A DNA stretch of 64,000 bases from Bacillus sp. CECT 9360. GTDB taxonomy: Bacteria > Bacillota > Bacilli > Bacillales > DSM-1321. Shown here in pieces: positions 35,388-44,379 of the stretch (position 1 is its first letter; each line of letters starts with the position of its first letter). Made by a program: the position numbers and the translations under genes. Location of the stretch: contig NZ_CAKKNA010000002.1 of the NCBI RefSeq assembly GCF_918741275.1, positions 310,001 through 374,000 on the forward strand, given 5' to 3'. Below the pieces are notes generated by a model. That model saw nothing but the letters and a program-made list of their open reading frames with translations, did not search any database and was not told where the DNA came from.

Positions 35388-36353
35388 TTGCCAAAAGTTC
35401 ATTTAATACCCTTCCAGATAGAAGCAATAGCAGAAAATACTTTTGAAGTGCCCCCGGGTATAAAAATGATTCGTGCACGTTCTGTTTGGAGAGAAGGGTT
35501 TAAAGGTGAAAACATTGTAGTAGCCGTAATAGATACTGGCTGCGAGCAAGGTCATATGGATTTAGCTGGTCAAATAATTGGTGGTTATAATTTTACGGAC
35601 GATTTTAATGGTGACCCTGCCAACTTTGCCGATAATAACGGTCATGGAACTCATGTCTGTGGTACCGTTGCTGCTGCAGAAAATGGTGATGGTGTTGTAG
35701 GTGTAGCACCAAAAGCGAGGTTGCTGGTGCTTAAGGTGTTAACCGGAGCAGGAGAAGGAACAACAGAAAACATTGCTTCAGCTGTTAATTATGCCGTCAG
35801 ATGGACAGGCCCTAATGGAGAGAAAGTACGGGTTATCTCTATGTCCTTAGGCGGACCGGATGATGATCTGGCTTTACATTCTGCGATTAGCAATGCGGTA
35901 CAAAATAATATTATGGTTGTATGCGCTTCAGGAAATGAAGGAGATGGTGATTCCGAGACAAATGAGTACAGTTTTCCAGCGGCTTACCCGGAAGTTGTTG
36001 CAGTAGGCTCGGTTAATCCGGTTAAACGGATATCCAGCTTTAGTAATTCTAATGGTGAAGTGGATTTAGTGGCCCCCGGGGAACATGTTGTATCAACTTA
36101 TCCTGGTAACCAATATGCCGCTTTATCCGGTACATCCATGGCCGCTCCGCATGTCTCAGGGGCTGTTGCACTTTTGACTGATAAATTTGAGTCGATGCGT
36201 GGTTCAAGATTATCAGAACCAGAAATATTTAAGGAACTATTAAATAACACAGTTTCGTTGGGCTATCCGAAGACACTTGAAGGAAATGGTTTGCTCAATT
36301 TAAATAACAAGAAATTAGAAAAATTAAAAAAACTAATAAAGATGCTCGGGTAG
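35388..36353 (+). CDS. isp: Intracellular subtilisin-type serine protease
   Basis: A 321-residue S8 protease without signal peptide. Catalytic Asp49 (VIDTGCE), His86 (NGHGTHV) and Ser250 (SGTSMAAPH) are intact. The N-terminal LIPF motif (residues 6-9) is the autoinhibitory LIPY-type extension found in intracellular subtilisins, which is cut off to activate the enzyme. The start is TTG 35388 behind GAAGGGAGAAG. It is monocistronic and likely works on cytosolic protein in stationary phase. Confidence 0.93.
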   Translation: MPKVHLIPFQIEAIAENTFEVPPGIKMIRARSVWREGFKGENIVVAVIDTGCEQGHMDLAGQIIGGYNFTDDFNGDPANFADNNGHGTHVCGTVAAAENGDGVVGVAPKARLLVLKVLTGAGEGTTENIASAVNYAVRWTGPNGEKVRVISMSLGGPDDDLALHSAISNAVQNNIMVVCASGNEGDGDSETNEYSFPAAYPEVVAVGSVNPVKRISSFSNSNGEVDLVAPGEHVVSTYPGNQYAALSGTSMAAPHVSGAVALLTDKFESMRGSRLSEPEIFKELLNNTVSLGYPKTLEGNGLLNLNNKKLEKLKKLIKMLG

Positions 36354-36760
36354 CTTCTACCAATAAACAGCTCTACTTTTAGTTTAATTAATGCAAGATT
36401 TTTGCGAGTTTAATCACAGGGAATGGTTTGATAGGGGATGAACAGATTTAGCTCCGGTTTACATTAAACCTGTTCACTATCGTAAAAAGGGATATTGGAT
36501 TGAGTCGGTGCAGTCAATAAACAAGAATTGTAACCTTAAATTCTGCTTAAGAACATTGTTAATCAACAGGCGCATATTAATATCTTAATATAATAATTAT
36601 CGCTACAAATAAACAAATTCGAGATGGTTTCTTATCACTTTTTTTAAAATATATAGAGAAGGCCTGAGCGGCAAAAAGAAGAACACCCCAAATGGCGAAT
36701 ATTATTCAAGATTTTCCATTTGGGGTGATATTAATCAGTCATTTAAATTGCAAGCATACC
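36354..36760. other. Intergenic region with terminator between isp and moaA
   Basis: No gene seen. CACCCCAAATGG (36683-36694) and CCATTTGGGGTG (36716-36727) form a hairpin that, on the minus strand, runs into TTCTTCTTTTT and so fits a terminator for moaA. Another inverted pair (GAACAG.../CTGTTC) lies near 36440-36477. Confidence 0.6.
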
Positions 36761-37780
36761 TTATCCACCGATATGGCTCATTTCAATTTTCTTGTGAGTG
36801 GTGCTTGCTGTACTGCGTTCTTCGGAATAGCGGTCTTTGCGCACGTTCCAGAGCTCTTGCAAAAGACTTGCCAGCTCTTCGTCTGTCAGTTCAGATCGAA
36901 GAGGGGATCTGAGATCATGTCCCTTTGAAGCAAACAGACAGGTGTACAGCATTCCGCTTGCGGACAGACGGGCCCGGTTGCAGCTGGAACAGAACGCATC
37001 GGAGACGGATGAGATCACGCCGATCTCATCATTGGATCCAATATAACGATAGCGGCTGGCTACCTCTCCTGTGTAGTTTGGGTCAATCGGTTCCAGTGGC
37101 ATGACTTGGCTGATGTCGTCGATGATTTGCTTTTTCGGGTAGACGTCATCGAGCTTCCACTCGTTTGTGTTGCCAACATCCATGTATTCAATAAAGCGGA
37201 GGATATGTCCTTTTTCGCGGAAGAATTTGGCCATTGGAATGATTTCCGAATCGTTCATTCCCTTTTTAACGACCATATTTATTTTCACTTGCAAGCCTGC
37301 TTCACTGGCAGCATCAATTCCATCGAGTACCGTTTGAACGGACACGCCGCGGCCGTTGATTTTCCCGAATATTTCATCTTTTAAGGAGTCCAGGCTGATG
37401 GAAACCCGCTTTAAACCGGCCTCTTTCAACTCACGGGCGTACTTGGGCAAAAGTGAGCCGTTCGTTGTCATTGCAATATCTTCTACACCGTGGATACTTT
37501 TGATTTTCCTAATAAGCTCAGCCAGATTGCTTCGCATTAAAGGCTCCCCGCCGGTGATGCGGATCTTTTTAACTCCTAAGGAACCGACAAATATCTTTGT
37601 TAGCCGTTCCAGTTCTTCGAAGGAAAGAAGTTCATTTCTTTTTAAGAAGGGATAATCCGGGCCAAATATTTCAGCAGGCATACAATAGGTGCAGCGGAAA
37701 TTACATTTATCTGTAACCGAGATTCTTAAATCTCGAAGAGGGCGGTTGAAATAATCATATACCGTCGGTTCTGTTAGCAC
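36761..37780 (-). CDS. moaA: GTP 3',8-cyclase MoaA
   Basis: A 339-residue radical SAM enzyme for the first step of molybdopterin synthesis. The SAM cluster cysteines are 26, 30 and 33 in CNFRCTYC; the C-terminal substrate cluster is [20 protein letters not shown] and the chain ends in the required Gly-Gly. ITGGEPL and the Arg-rich C-terminus are intact. fdhD lies 24 bases upstream on the same strand, making an fdhD-moaA operon. Other moa/moe genes are outside the window. Confidence 0.95.
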   Translation of the reverse strand: MLTEPTVYDYFNRPLRDLRISVTDKCNFRCTYCMPAEIFGPDYPFLKRNELLSFEELERLTKIFVGSLGVKKIRITGGEPLMRSNLAELIRKIKSIHGVEDIAMTTNGSLLPKYARELKEAGLKRVSISLDSLKDEIFGKINGRGVSVQTVLDGIDAASEAGLQVKINMVVKKGMNDSEIIPMAKFFREKGHILRFIEYMDVGNTNEWKLDDVYPKKQIIDDISQVMPLEPIDPNYTGEVASRYRYIGSNDEIGVISSVSDAFCSSCNRARLSASGMLYTCLFASKGHDLRSPLRSELTDEELASLLQELWNVRKDRYSEERSTASTTHKKIEMSHIGG

Positions 37781-37804
37781 TGGCTTTTCCCTCCCTCGAA
37801 CATT

Positions 37805-38593
37805 CTATTTTGTGATTCTTTCCGGACATGAGTATATATTGAATGATTTTCCGCGAATAAAACCGACTGCCGTGATGTTTAAATCATTGGCTAGCTTAAT
37901 GGCCAAGTCAGTAGGTGCCGACTTTGACAAGACGATACCCACACCGATCTTTGCTGCTTTCAATAAGACTTCAGAAGAAATCCGGCCGCTAAATACAATG
38001 ATCTTATCGCGGACAGATACACGGTTCATAATACTATATCCAAATAATTTATCCAATGCATTGTGCCGGCCAATGTCAGTACGCACTGCAACCATTTCTT
38101 CAGGGGTACATAGTGCAGCATTGTGAACACCGCCAGTTTCTTGAAAAACCTCGGAACTATTTTGCATCTCGTTCATCAGACGAATACATTGAGCTGCTGA
38201 AATCGTCGTGGTTGATGTCGATGTTTTTGCTGTTTTCGCATCATTGTGAAAATAGAATTGGCGGCTTTTTCCACAGCATGAACCAATAAAGCGTTTCGAG
38301 TAATATTCCTGGCTCGTGACTGTAGCTGCTTTTAACTTTACGTAAGCATAACCGCGGCTTTCGTCGATGCTGATGGAATCAATATCGCTATAAAAACGAA
38401 TCGCACCTTCAGACGCTAAAAAGCCCACGACCATCTCCTCGAAGTTCGTTGGAGTGCAGACTATGGTAGCAAACTCTTCATCGTTCAAAAAAACCGTCAA
38501 CGGAAATTCATTTACAATGACATCTTCCACCTCAAGGAACTCTTCATTTGTGTACTTTGTGATGGTATACTTTTCACTCATATTTTCAAGCAT
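37805..38593 (-). CDS. fdhD: Formate dehydrogenase sulfurtransferase FdhD
   Basis: About 262 residues. FdhD passes sulfur from a cysteine desulfurase to the Mo-bis-MGD cofactor of formate dehydrogenase. The sulfur-carrying cysteines are in GSCCGKSRQ (near residue 105), followed by the TGGVHNAAL and DIGRHNALDKL motifs and SGRISSEVLLKA. ATG 38593 has AGGGTG six bases upstream; the in-frame GTG 38602 is part of that site. Cotranscribed with moaA and near the oxidoreductase at 41311. Confidence 0.94.
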   Translation of the reverse strand: MLENMSEKYTITKYTNEEFLEVEDVIVNEFPLTVFLNDEEFATIVCTPTNFEEMVVGFLASEGAIRFYSDIDSISIDESRGYAYVKLKAATVTSQEYYSKRFIGSCCGKSRQFYFHNDAKTAKTSTSTTTISAAQCIRLMNEMQNSSEVFQETGGVHNAALCTPEEMVAVRTDIGRHNALDKLFGYSIMNRVSVRDKIIVFSGRISSEVLLKAAKIGVGIVLSKSAPTDLAIKLANDLNITAVGFIRGKSFNIYSCPERITK

Positions 38594-38916
38594 TGTTTTC
38601 ACCCTATTTTTTTAGAATTATATAAATCTAAACATACACTAAACTATTCTGTCCATCGTGTAAAATCGGTGTGTGATTTCTTTTTGGCAGAGAGGAAAGT
38701 ATATATTTTCCTCTCTGCATAGGACAACTACGTCTTTGTCTTCGTCTTTATGGGCTCGTCACTCGACGAGTTTTCTTTAAGGTATTGCACAGATTTTCAT
38801 AAAGTGATAATATTTTTTATAGTTCATAAATTTGTCACATTCTGATTCGAGATAGCGATCCTGTCGTCGGTTAAAGTGTAACGAGAATTGAAAGCGATTT
38901 ACTGTTGGTCCGATAG
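38594..38916. other. Intergenic region upstream of fdhD with palindrome and dispersed repeat
   Basis: GCAGAGAGGAAA (38687-38698) and TTTCCTCTCTGC (38707-38718) form a 12-bp perfect inverted repeat without a T-tract. The bases that follow (38719-38778, CAACTACGTCTTTGTCTTCG... CTCGTCACTCGACGAG) are a diverged copy of the element at 47129-47196. No gene seen. Confidence 0.65.
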
Positions 38917-39011
38917 TAGCGAAACCTGCTTGAAACTAACCGTCAATTTTTCTCTGGATGTACATGCCCTGATTGTATGCACATGCAGAGAGGTTGGCGG
39001 TTATCTGTTTT
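38917..39011 (+). promoter_or_regulatory. Leader-like motif and terminator hairpin upstream of the OFA transporter
   Basis: TAGCGAAACCTGCTTGAAAC and the following TAACCGTC (38917-38944) resemble the motif at 40948-40977. The AACCGTCAA arm pairs with TTGGCGGTT (ending 39002), with inner CTCTG/CAGAG pairing, followed by ATCTGTTTTT. This looks like a small cis-acting RNA ending in a terminator. No known riboswitch class was recognised. Confidence 0.4.
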
Positions 39012-39230
39012 TAAAGACCTCTTTTCTTTGGCATTTGTGAATAACGCCGGGATAAAGGTCTCCATGCATGGAAAGTGGAGTACATAAAAAGGGTTCTATC
39101 AGGTTCTTTTTCTTACATTTCTATTGTTATAGATAATCAGAAATGAACCTTGTCCGTTACGGAACGGGGAATTTTCAAGTTGGAATAGCAGATGATGTGA
39201 AAAAGAGCCACACAATTAGGGGGAAGACAG

Positions 39231-40499
39231 ATGAAAAAGACAAAAAACCGCTGGCTGATCGCGGCATCGGCAGTGGGAATTCACATTTCCATTGGATCGG
39301 TGTACGCCTGGAGCAACTTTACAGATCCATTGATCGAGGATTTCGGATGGACTGCGAAACAAGTACAATTAACATTTAGTTTAGCAATTTTATTTCTGGG
39401 TTTATCCGCAGCATTCCTGGGACATTTTGTTGAGAAACACGGACCGAGAAAAGCCGGACTTCTTGCAGCAGGCTTCTTCGGAGCAGGGATTATAGGCGCT
39501 GGATTCGCTGTTAGCCTTGGGTCACTGCCATTATTATATTTAACTTATGGAGTTTTAGGCGGAATTGGTTTGGGAGTTGGATATATTGCTCCGGTTTCCA
39601 CTTTGGTGAAATGGTTTCCGGACCGTCGCGGCCTGGCAACAGGACTTGCGATTATGGGATTCGGTTTTGCGGCTGCGATTTCAAGCCCGATCATGGATAC
39701 ATTGATTAAATCCGTTGGTACAGCGAATACGTTTTACATTTTAGGTGCGTCTTATTTTATTATCATGACATTATCATCATTATATCTAGAGAGACCACCT
39801 GTCGATTGGGCGCCAGAAGGCTTTAAAGAGAAAGTTCAATCAGGCAAAGCAAGAATTCAACAAGATCTATCTCAATTAACAGCTAATGAAGCGATTAAAA
39901 CATCCCGTTTCTATTATTTATGGATTATGCTGTTCATTAATGTAACATGTGGAATAGCGATTTTGTCTGCGGCGAAGCCGTTAGCGCAAGAGAGCATCGG
40001 ACTATCGACAGCAGAAGCAGCGGCACTTGTTGGGATATTAGGCCTTTTCAATGGATTCGGCCGTCTTGCATGGGCATCGATCTCAGACTACATTGGTCGT
40101 CCAAACACATATACGATTTTCTTTGCATCACAAATTATTTTATTTACATTGCTGCCCCACACAAAAGAAGCGATTCTTTTCCAAATCATGCTCGCAGTTA
40201 TCTATACGATGTACGGCGGTGGGTTTGCAGCGATTCCGGCATTTATCGGTGACATGTTTGGAACGAAACAGCTTGGTGCGATTCACGGATACATTTTAAC
40301 CGCTTGGGCCGCTGCAGGGTTGGCTGGTCCAATGTTTGCAGCATGGATGAAGGATACAACAGGAAGCTATGCGACAAGCTTAACGTTCTTTGCCGGTTTA
40401 TTTATAGTGGCATTAGTGGTTTCCTTGCTCATTCGCCTGGACATTCGCCGGCTGCGTCGATTGAATGAGGCATCACAATCACAAAAAATGGCTGGTTGA
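39231..40499 (+). CDS. OFA-family MFS transporter (oxalate/formate antiporter type)
   Basis: A 422-residue transporter with 12 predicted helices. Family marks are GIHISIGSVYAWSNF in helix 1, the LGHFVEKHGPRKAG cytoplasmic loop, and GGFAAIPAFIGDMFGTKQLG in helix 10. OFA carriers move small carboxylates such as oxalate, formate, lactate or pyruvate. ATG 39231 has AGGGGGAAGAC upstream. The context (fdhD, moaA, FdhF-type enzyme) points to formate or a related acid. Confidence 0.88.
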   Translation: MKKTKNRWLIAASAVGIHISIGSVYAWSNFTDPLIEDFGWTAKQVQLTFSLAILFLGLSAAFLGHFVEKHGPRKAGLLAAGFFGAGIIGAGFAVSLGSLPLLYLTYGVLGGIGLGVGYIAPVSTLVKWFPDRRGLATGLAIMGFGFAAAISSPIMDTLIKSVGTANTFYILGASYFIIMTLSSLYLERPPVDWAPEGFKEKVQSGKARIQQDLSQLTANEAIKTSRFYYLWIMLFINVTCGIAILSAAKPLAQESIGLSTAEAAALVGILGLFNGFGRLAWASISDYIGRPNTYTIFFASQIILFTLLPHTKEAILFQIMLAVIYTMYGGGFAAIPAFIGDMFGTKQLGAIHGYILTAWAAAGLAGPMFAAWMKDTTGSYATSLTFFAGLFIVALVVSLLIRLDIRRLRRLNEASQSQKMAG

Positions 40500-40574
40500 T
40501 CCCTTTTCTAATAAAGTTTCGTATGATACAATACCTAACATGTTAAAACCTGTAGGGTTGACAGGGAGGATATC

Positions 40575-40934
40575 GTGAATAAATACGAAGCAGAATTTAG
40601 CAATATAGTGCGTTCCTTTCGGAAAAAGCATATGGGCAAAGGACCAAGCAAAATCACCACCACTTTTTGTAAAAACTGGGCTATTTGTGAGATGGAGGGA
40701 AATCTCTCTCCAGTTGAGAAATTTATGGCCTCTGCCAATGAAGGAAAGCAGGCATTGCGATCAGCCAGAACCGAAATGGTCAAAGATATGTATCGTAAGA
40801 ACCCACCTGTAGAGATGGAAGAGTTCTTAGGATGTAAATTTAAAGAACTGTTTGTCGATATAGATATAGATCGCGATTTTGGCATGTCGATCTTCGTGTT
40901 CGACGAAGACATTCAGGCAAAATTTAATAACTAG
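40575..40934 (+). CDS. DUF2294 domain protein
   Basis: A 119-residue soluble protein. The sequence (FRKKHMGKGPSKITTTF, EGNLSPVEKFM, FVDIDIDRDFGMSIFVFD) matches DUF2294 as I recall it. Start GTG 40575 follows GGGAGGATATC. DUF2294 proteins are often found beside transporters or anion-linked enzymes; no catalytic residues are evident. It lies 75 bases after the OFA gene with a possible promoter between, and its end carries the repeated leader-like motif. Confidence 0.78.
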   Translation: MNKYEAEFSNIVRSFRKKHMGKGPSKITTTFCKNWAICEMEGNLSPVEKFMASANEGKQALRSARTEMVKDMYRKNPPVEMEEFLGCKFKELFVDIDIDRDFGMSIFVFDEDIQAKFNN

Positions 40935-40947
40935 GTATGGCACTTGG

Positions 40948-41018
40948 TAGCGAACCTGCAAAAGACTAACCACCGTCAGAACTCAAAAGCTTCGAGTTAT
41001 ACGGTGGTTTTTCTTTTT
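40948..41018 (+). terminator. Second copy of the leader-like motif, ending in a terminator
   Basis: TAGCGAACCTGCAAAAGACT and AACCACCGTC (40948-40977), then the hairpin CCACCGT...ACGGTGG with an inner AACTC/GAGTT pair, then TTTTTCTTTTT. The motif begins 13 bases after the DUF2294 stop. As in the first copy, the ACTAACC end of the motif merges with the terminator arm. Confidence 0.7.
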
Positions 41019-41192
41019 GGCTCTGTTAAACGATAATGTTGTTTTGGGAAGGGAATCTGCGAGACTCCTGCGGAAAAACGGGCTGGCAAGACCCCGCAGC
41101 GAGGTACGAGTGAGGAGGCTTGACAGTTCGTCCGCGGAAAGCGAGTAGATTCCATGACCATTTGAAAATCAACAATGGAATTTAACAGAGCC
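41019..41192. mobile_element. MITE-like element with terminal inverted repeats
   Basis: A 174-bp element. The ends GGCTCTGTTAAA and TTTAACAGAGCC are inverted repeats extending imperfectly to about 28 bp, and 8-bp direct repeats TTCTTTTT flank it (41011-41018 and 41193-41200). The core carries CGAGACTCCTGCGG...CCCCGCAGCGAG...CCGCGGAAAGCGAG, the GC-rich palindromic pattern found in many Bacillus intergenic repeats. No coding capacity. Confidence 0.78.
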
Positions 41193-41310
41193 TTCTTTTT
41201 TATACAAGGTTGAATCAGTAATTATTACAATTGACAAATCGGAAATTAAGCGTGTTCTTATTTTCCTTTTATATACTAAGATTAAGAGAATTTATTGGGA
41301 GTGTTATAGA

Positions 41311-43671
41311 ATGGGAAAAACAAAACATCCAGGACCACAGAAGAAAGATAAAATGCCTGCACCCAAGCATTGGGTAAGTCCGATTCCGTTTGGGCTTACG
41401 AAAGTAAAGCCGCACCATATAAGAGATACTATGAAAATAGTTTGGGACAACAAAGATAACTTAGGATATGCAACGAACATCATAACGAAAGGTGTTTGTG
41501 ACGGTTGTGCTTTAGGAGTATCCGGTCTTTCTGACCAAACTTTAACAGGACCGCACTTTTGTACAACGAGGTTGAATGTACTTCGTTTAAATACAGTGGG
41601 TGCGATTGATCCTGATATTCTTCATGCAGATATCGATGAACTAAGAAAATACAGCAGCACCGAGCTTCGTAAACTGGGCCGCATTCCATATCCGATGATT
41701 CGCCGAAAAGGAGAGCGGAAGTTTTCCAGGCTTACTTGGGACGATGCGATGGATATGATCGCTGGAAAAATGAAAAAGCTGGATCCGAAACAGTATGCGT
41801 TTTACTTAACCAGCCGGGGAATTACAAATGAATCCTACTATGTAGCAGGAAAAGTTGCCCGATTCCTAGGTACAAACAATATTGACAATGCCAGCCGTAT
41901 TTGCCACTCTCCTTCAAAGACAGCGATGAAGCGTTCGATTGGGGTAGGGGCATCGACAGCAAACTACCTTGATTGGATCGGCACAGACGTCCTCTTGTTC
42001 TGGGGAAGTGTAGCGTCCAATAGTTCACCTGTATCGACAAAGTATATGCTCGAAGCAAAGAAAAAGGGAACGAAAATAATCGTGGTGAATCCTTACAAAG
42101 AACCAGCCATGGACAAGTATTGGATTCCTTCGAACCCTGAATCCGCATTGTTCGGAACAAAAATCGCAGATGACTTCTATCAAGTCAACATCGGTGGGGA
42201 TATTGCTTTCATGCACGGAATTATGAAACACTGGTTTGACATGGAAGAAAGTCGGCTTGGATCAGCAATCAACCATGAATTTGTCAATGACCATGTAAAC
42301 GGATATGAAGAATTAAAAGCAAAAGTCCAGGAACAAAGCTGGGAAGATATTATGACATCATCTGGTGTGACAAAAGAGCGGATTATTGAATTAGCTGAGC
42401 TGCTTGCGAATAGCAAAAATGCCGTATACGCCTGGGCACTTGGCTTGACCATGCACTCGTTTGCAACAGATAACATCTCACAGGTAGCAAACCTTGCATT
42501 GCTGCGCGGACACCTGGGCCGCAAGTATGCCGGCCTAATGCCATTCCGTGGACACTCTTCTGTACAGGGAAGTGGAGAAATGGGGGCTGACCCATTTGTG
42601 CTTCCTGGTGGAGATTTCTATGGGGAAAACATTCAACGAATCGAAAAATTGTGGGGATTTGATTTGGCAGAATGGCAAGGAGATATTGTTGGCGTAACGT
42701 TAGAAAACATCGTATTGCCGGAAGATCACGAACGTAAGATTAAGATGTATTACCTTTCTGGTGGTAATTTCCTTGAAACGATGCCTGATCCCGATTTTGT
42801 GGAAAAAGCTTTATCTGAACTCGAGATCCGTGTACACCAGGATATCATCCTGAACACCTCTACTCTTGTGGATGCCAAGGAAGCAGTTATTGTCATTCCT
42901 GCCAAAACCCGCTATGAGCAAGAAGGGGGCGGTACATCGACTTCCACAGAGCGGATGGTATACTTTAGCCCAGAAATCGAAGGAAATAAGAACCAGATTG
43001 AAGAGGCTCGTGCGGAATGGAAAATCTATATTGATCTAGCCAAACGAATTAAGCCAGAAACAGCCCATTTGGTTGATTTCAAAGATGGGCAAGAAATCCG
43101 GGATGAAATTGCCAAGGCTAATCCAAACTACGATGGAATCCAGGACCTCAAAAAAGCAGGAGATGTATTCCAGTGGGGCGGAGCATGGTTATGCGAAGAC
43201 GGAATTTGTCCGACTCCAGATGGCAAAGGAACTCTTATTAATGTTGACATTCCTGACCTCGGTAAAAAAGAAGGTCAATTTATTGTTACTTCCCGTCGCG
43301 GTAAACAATTCAATTCCATGGTTTACAATGAAGTGGACCCGTTAAATGGTGCAGGCAGATACGATGTATTGATGAACAAAGAAGATGCCCAAGAATTGAG
43401 CATTGCTGAAGGGGAAGGGATTGTATTGTACAACGGCTTTGGTGTATTCCAAGGAAGAGCGAAGTTTGTTGACATCGCCCGTGAAAATGTTGAAGTTCAC
43501 TTCCCTGAAGGAAACTTCTTATTGCCAAGAGGCCGTTACGAGAAATTTGCAGGTATTCCTGATTATAACATCACGGTTACACTTGAAAAAGCCGACAGAT
43601 ACAATGCCCGTAAAGATGTTGAGTATAATGAAAGACATATTGCAGAAGATGATCTTGATGCTCCGGCATAA
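41311..43671 (+). CDS. FdhF/YdeP-family molybdopterin oxidoreductase
   Basis: A 786-residue Mo-bis-MGD enzyme, likely a formate dehydrogenase-like oxidoreductase. Cys63, Cys66 and Cys84 (GVCDGCALG...HFCTTR) near the N-terminus suggest an iron-sulfur site. The metal ligand region RICHSPS has Cys198-His199 where E. coli FdhF has Sec-His, so this is a Cys type. The C-terminal domain (FIVTSRRGKQFNSMVYNE... VEVHFPEGNFLLP) closes the cofactor. ATG 41311 follows TGGGAGTGTTATAGA. The reaction is not proven for the YdeP branch; no electron-transfer subunit is adjacent. Confidence 0.88.
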   Translation: MGKTKHPGPQKKDKMPAPKHWVSPIPFGLTKVKPHHIRDTMKIVWDNKDNLGYATNIITKGVCDGCALGVSGLSDQTLTGPHFCTTRLNVLRLNTVGAIDPDILHADIDELRKYSSTELRKLGRIPYPMIRRKGERKFSRLTWDDAMDMIAGKMKKLDPKQYAFYLTSRGITNESYYVAGKVARFLGTNNIDNASRICHSPSKTAMKRSIGVGASTANYLDWIGTDVLLFWGSVASNSSPVSTKYMLEAKKKGTKIIVVNPYKEPAMDKYWIPSNPESALFGTKIADDFYQVNIGGDIAFMHGIMKHWFDMEESRLGSAINHEFVNDHVNGYEELKAKVQEQSWEDIMTSSGVTKERIIELAELLANSKNAVYAWALGLTMHSFATDNISQVANLALLRGHLGRKYAGLMPFRGHSSVQGSGEMGADPFVLPGGDFYGENIQRIEKLWGFDLAEWQGDIVGVTLENIVLPEDHERKIKMYYLSGGNFLETMPDPDFVEKALSELEIRVHQDIILNTSTLVDAKEAVIVIPAKTRYEQEGGGTSTSTERMVYFSPEIEGNKNQIEEARAEWKIYIDLAKRIKPETAHLVDFKDGQEIRDEIAKANPNYDGIQDLKKAGDVFQWGGAWLCEDGICPTPDGKGTLINVDIPDLGKKEGQFIVTSRRGKQFNSMVYNEVDPLNGAGRYDVLMNKEDAQELSIAEGEGIVLYNGFGVFQGRAKFVDIARENVEVHFPEGNFLLPRGRYEKFAGIPDYNITVTLEKADRYNARKDVEYNERHIAEDDLDAPA

Positions 43672-43687
43672 AAAGTACGCTTAAAGC

Positions 43688-43737
43688 AATTTATCAGCTT
43701 GCAGATAATCCGACTGGATGAATCTGCAAGTTTTTTT
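43688..43737 (+). terminator. Terminator after the oxidoreductase gene
   Basis: GCTTGCAGAT and ATCTGCAAG arms, then TTTTTTTAAT. Confidence 0.85.
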
Positions 43738-43912
43738 AATAGTAAAGAAGTGCAGAATGTATTCAAACTAAGGAAACCGAGATTAGAAGGTTTCGAAAAT
43801 AATTAGTCACTTACAAGTGAATCTTGGGATGCCGTTTATCCAATGGAAAATAATCTACAGGAAAAAATGTAATGTAATCGAAATGATTTTGGTAGAACAT
43901 TAGTGTAAAAAA

Positions 43913-43956
43913 TGAGAGGGTATTCCAAATGAAAGATTCGGAACATCCTCTCACTT
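43913..43956 (-). terminator. Terminator of the FbpB-like gene
   Basis: On the minus strand TGAGAGGATGTTCC...GGAATACCCTCTCA is followed by TTTTTTAC. The 170 bases before it (43738-43912) hold no recognisable feature. Confidence 0.75.
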
Positions 43957-43999
43957 AATATCAATTTCAAAGAATTTCGATGTTTTTTTACATTGCTGT

Positions 44000-44134
44000 C
44001 TACGCAAGCTTCTTGAATTCATGCCGTTTTTCGATACTTTTGTCTATTTTTTCTAATGCTTGCTTGTCACCCAGCAATTCTTTTTTATTCTCTTGAATTA
44101 ATTCTTCTAGGGATTTCGTTAACTTCCTGCGCAT
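44000..44134 (-). CDS. FbpB-like small basic protein
   Basis: A 44-residue basic helical peptide starting MRRKLTKSLEELIQENKKEL, matching the Fur-regulated basic protein FbpB family (MRxxxKKSLxELVxxNKxE pattern). ATG 44134 follows GGAAGGAGTGTTAGT. FbpB helps the sRNA FsrA in iron sparing in B. subtilis. Only an imperfect Fur-like inverted repeat (GATAAT...ATTATT near 44209-44228) is upstream, so iron control is unproven. The gene is too short for default gene callers. Confidence 0.8.
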   Translation of the reverse strand: MRRKLTKSLEELIQENKKELLGDKQALEKIDKSIEKRHEFKKLA

Positions 44135-44301
44135 ACTAACACTCCTTCCATTCTTCATAAGCTTATGGCTGAAAATACTGTATATTTAAAATAATAAAAC
44201 ATTTAAGCGATAATAACGGTTAAATTATTGACAGTTTTATGACTCTTCGAAATTTTATGAAATATAAAATCGCTAAATATCTATATTTTCTAGATCACAG
44301 T

Positions 44302-44335
44302 TGACAAAAACGACTATTTTCCGCATTATATATAC
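44302..44335 (+). promoter_or_regulatory. Likely promoter of the ssu-type operon
   Basis: TTGACA at 44302-44307 is followed by ATTATATATA about 18-20 bases later, 50 bases before the ATPase start. The exact -10 is ambiguous. Confidence 0.5.
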
Positions 44336-44379
44336 ATAAAACCTATAAAACTACTTGGATTTAACACGAGGTGAATAAT

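Noticed and set aside
38687-38718. 12-bp perfect palindrome considered as the fdhD or upstream terminator
   Set aside because: No T-tract on either strand and it lies in the upstream region of fdhD; it may be an operator, but no regulator can be named.
39143-39379. Open frame overlapping the start of the OFA transporter
   Set aside because: Out of frame with a clear transporter start and without its own ribosome site.
41311-43671. Mo oxidoreductase considered as a selenoprotein
   Set aside because: The ligand position is encoded as Cys (RICHSPS) and the frame has no internal stop.
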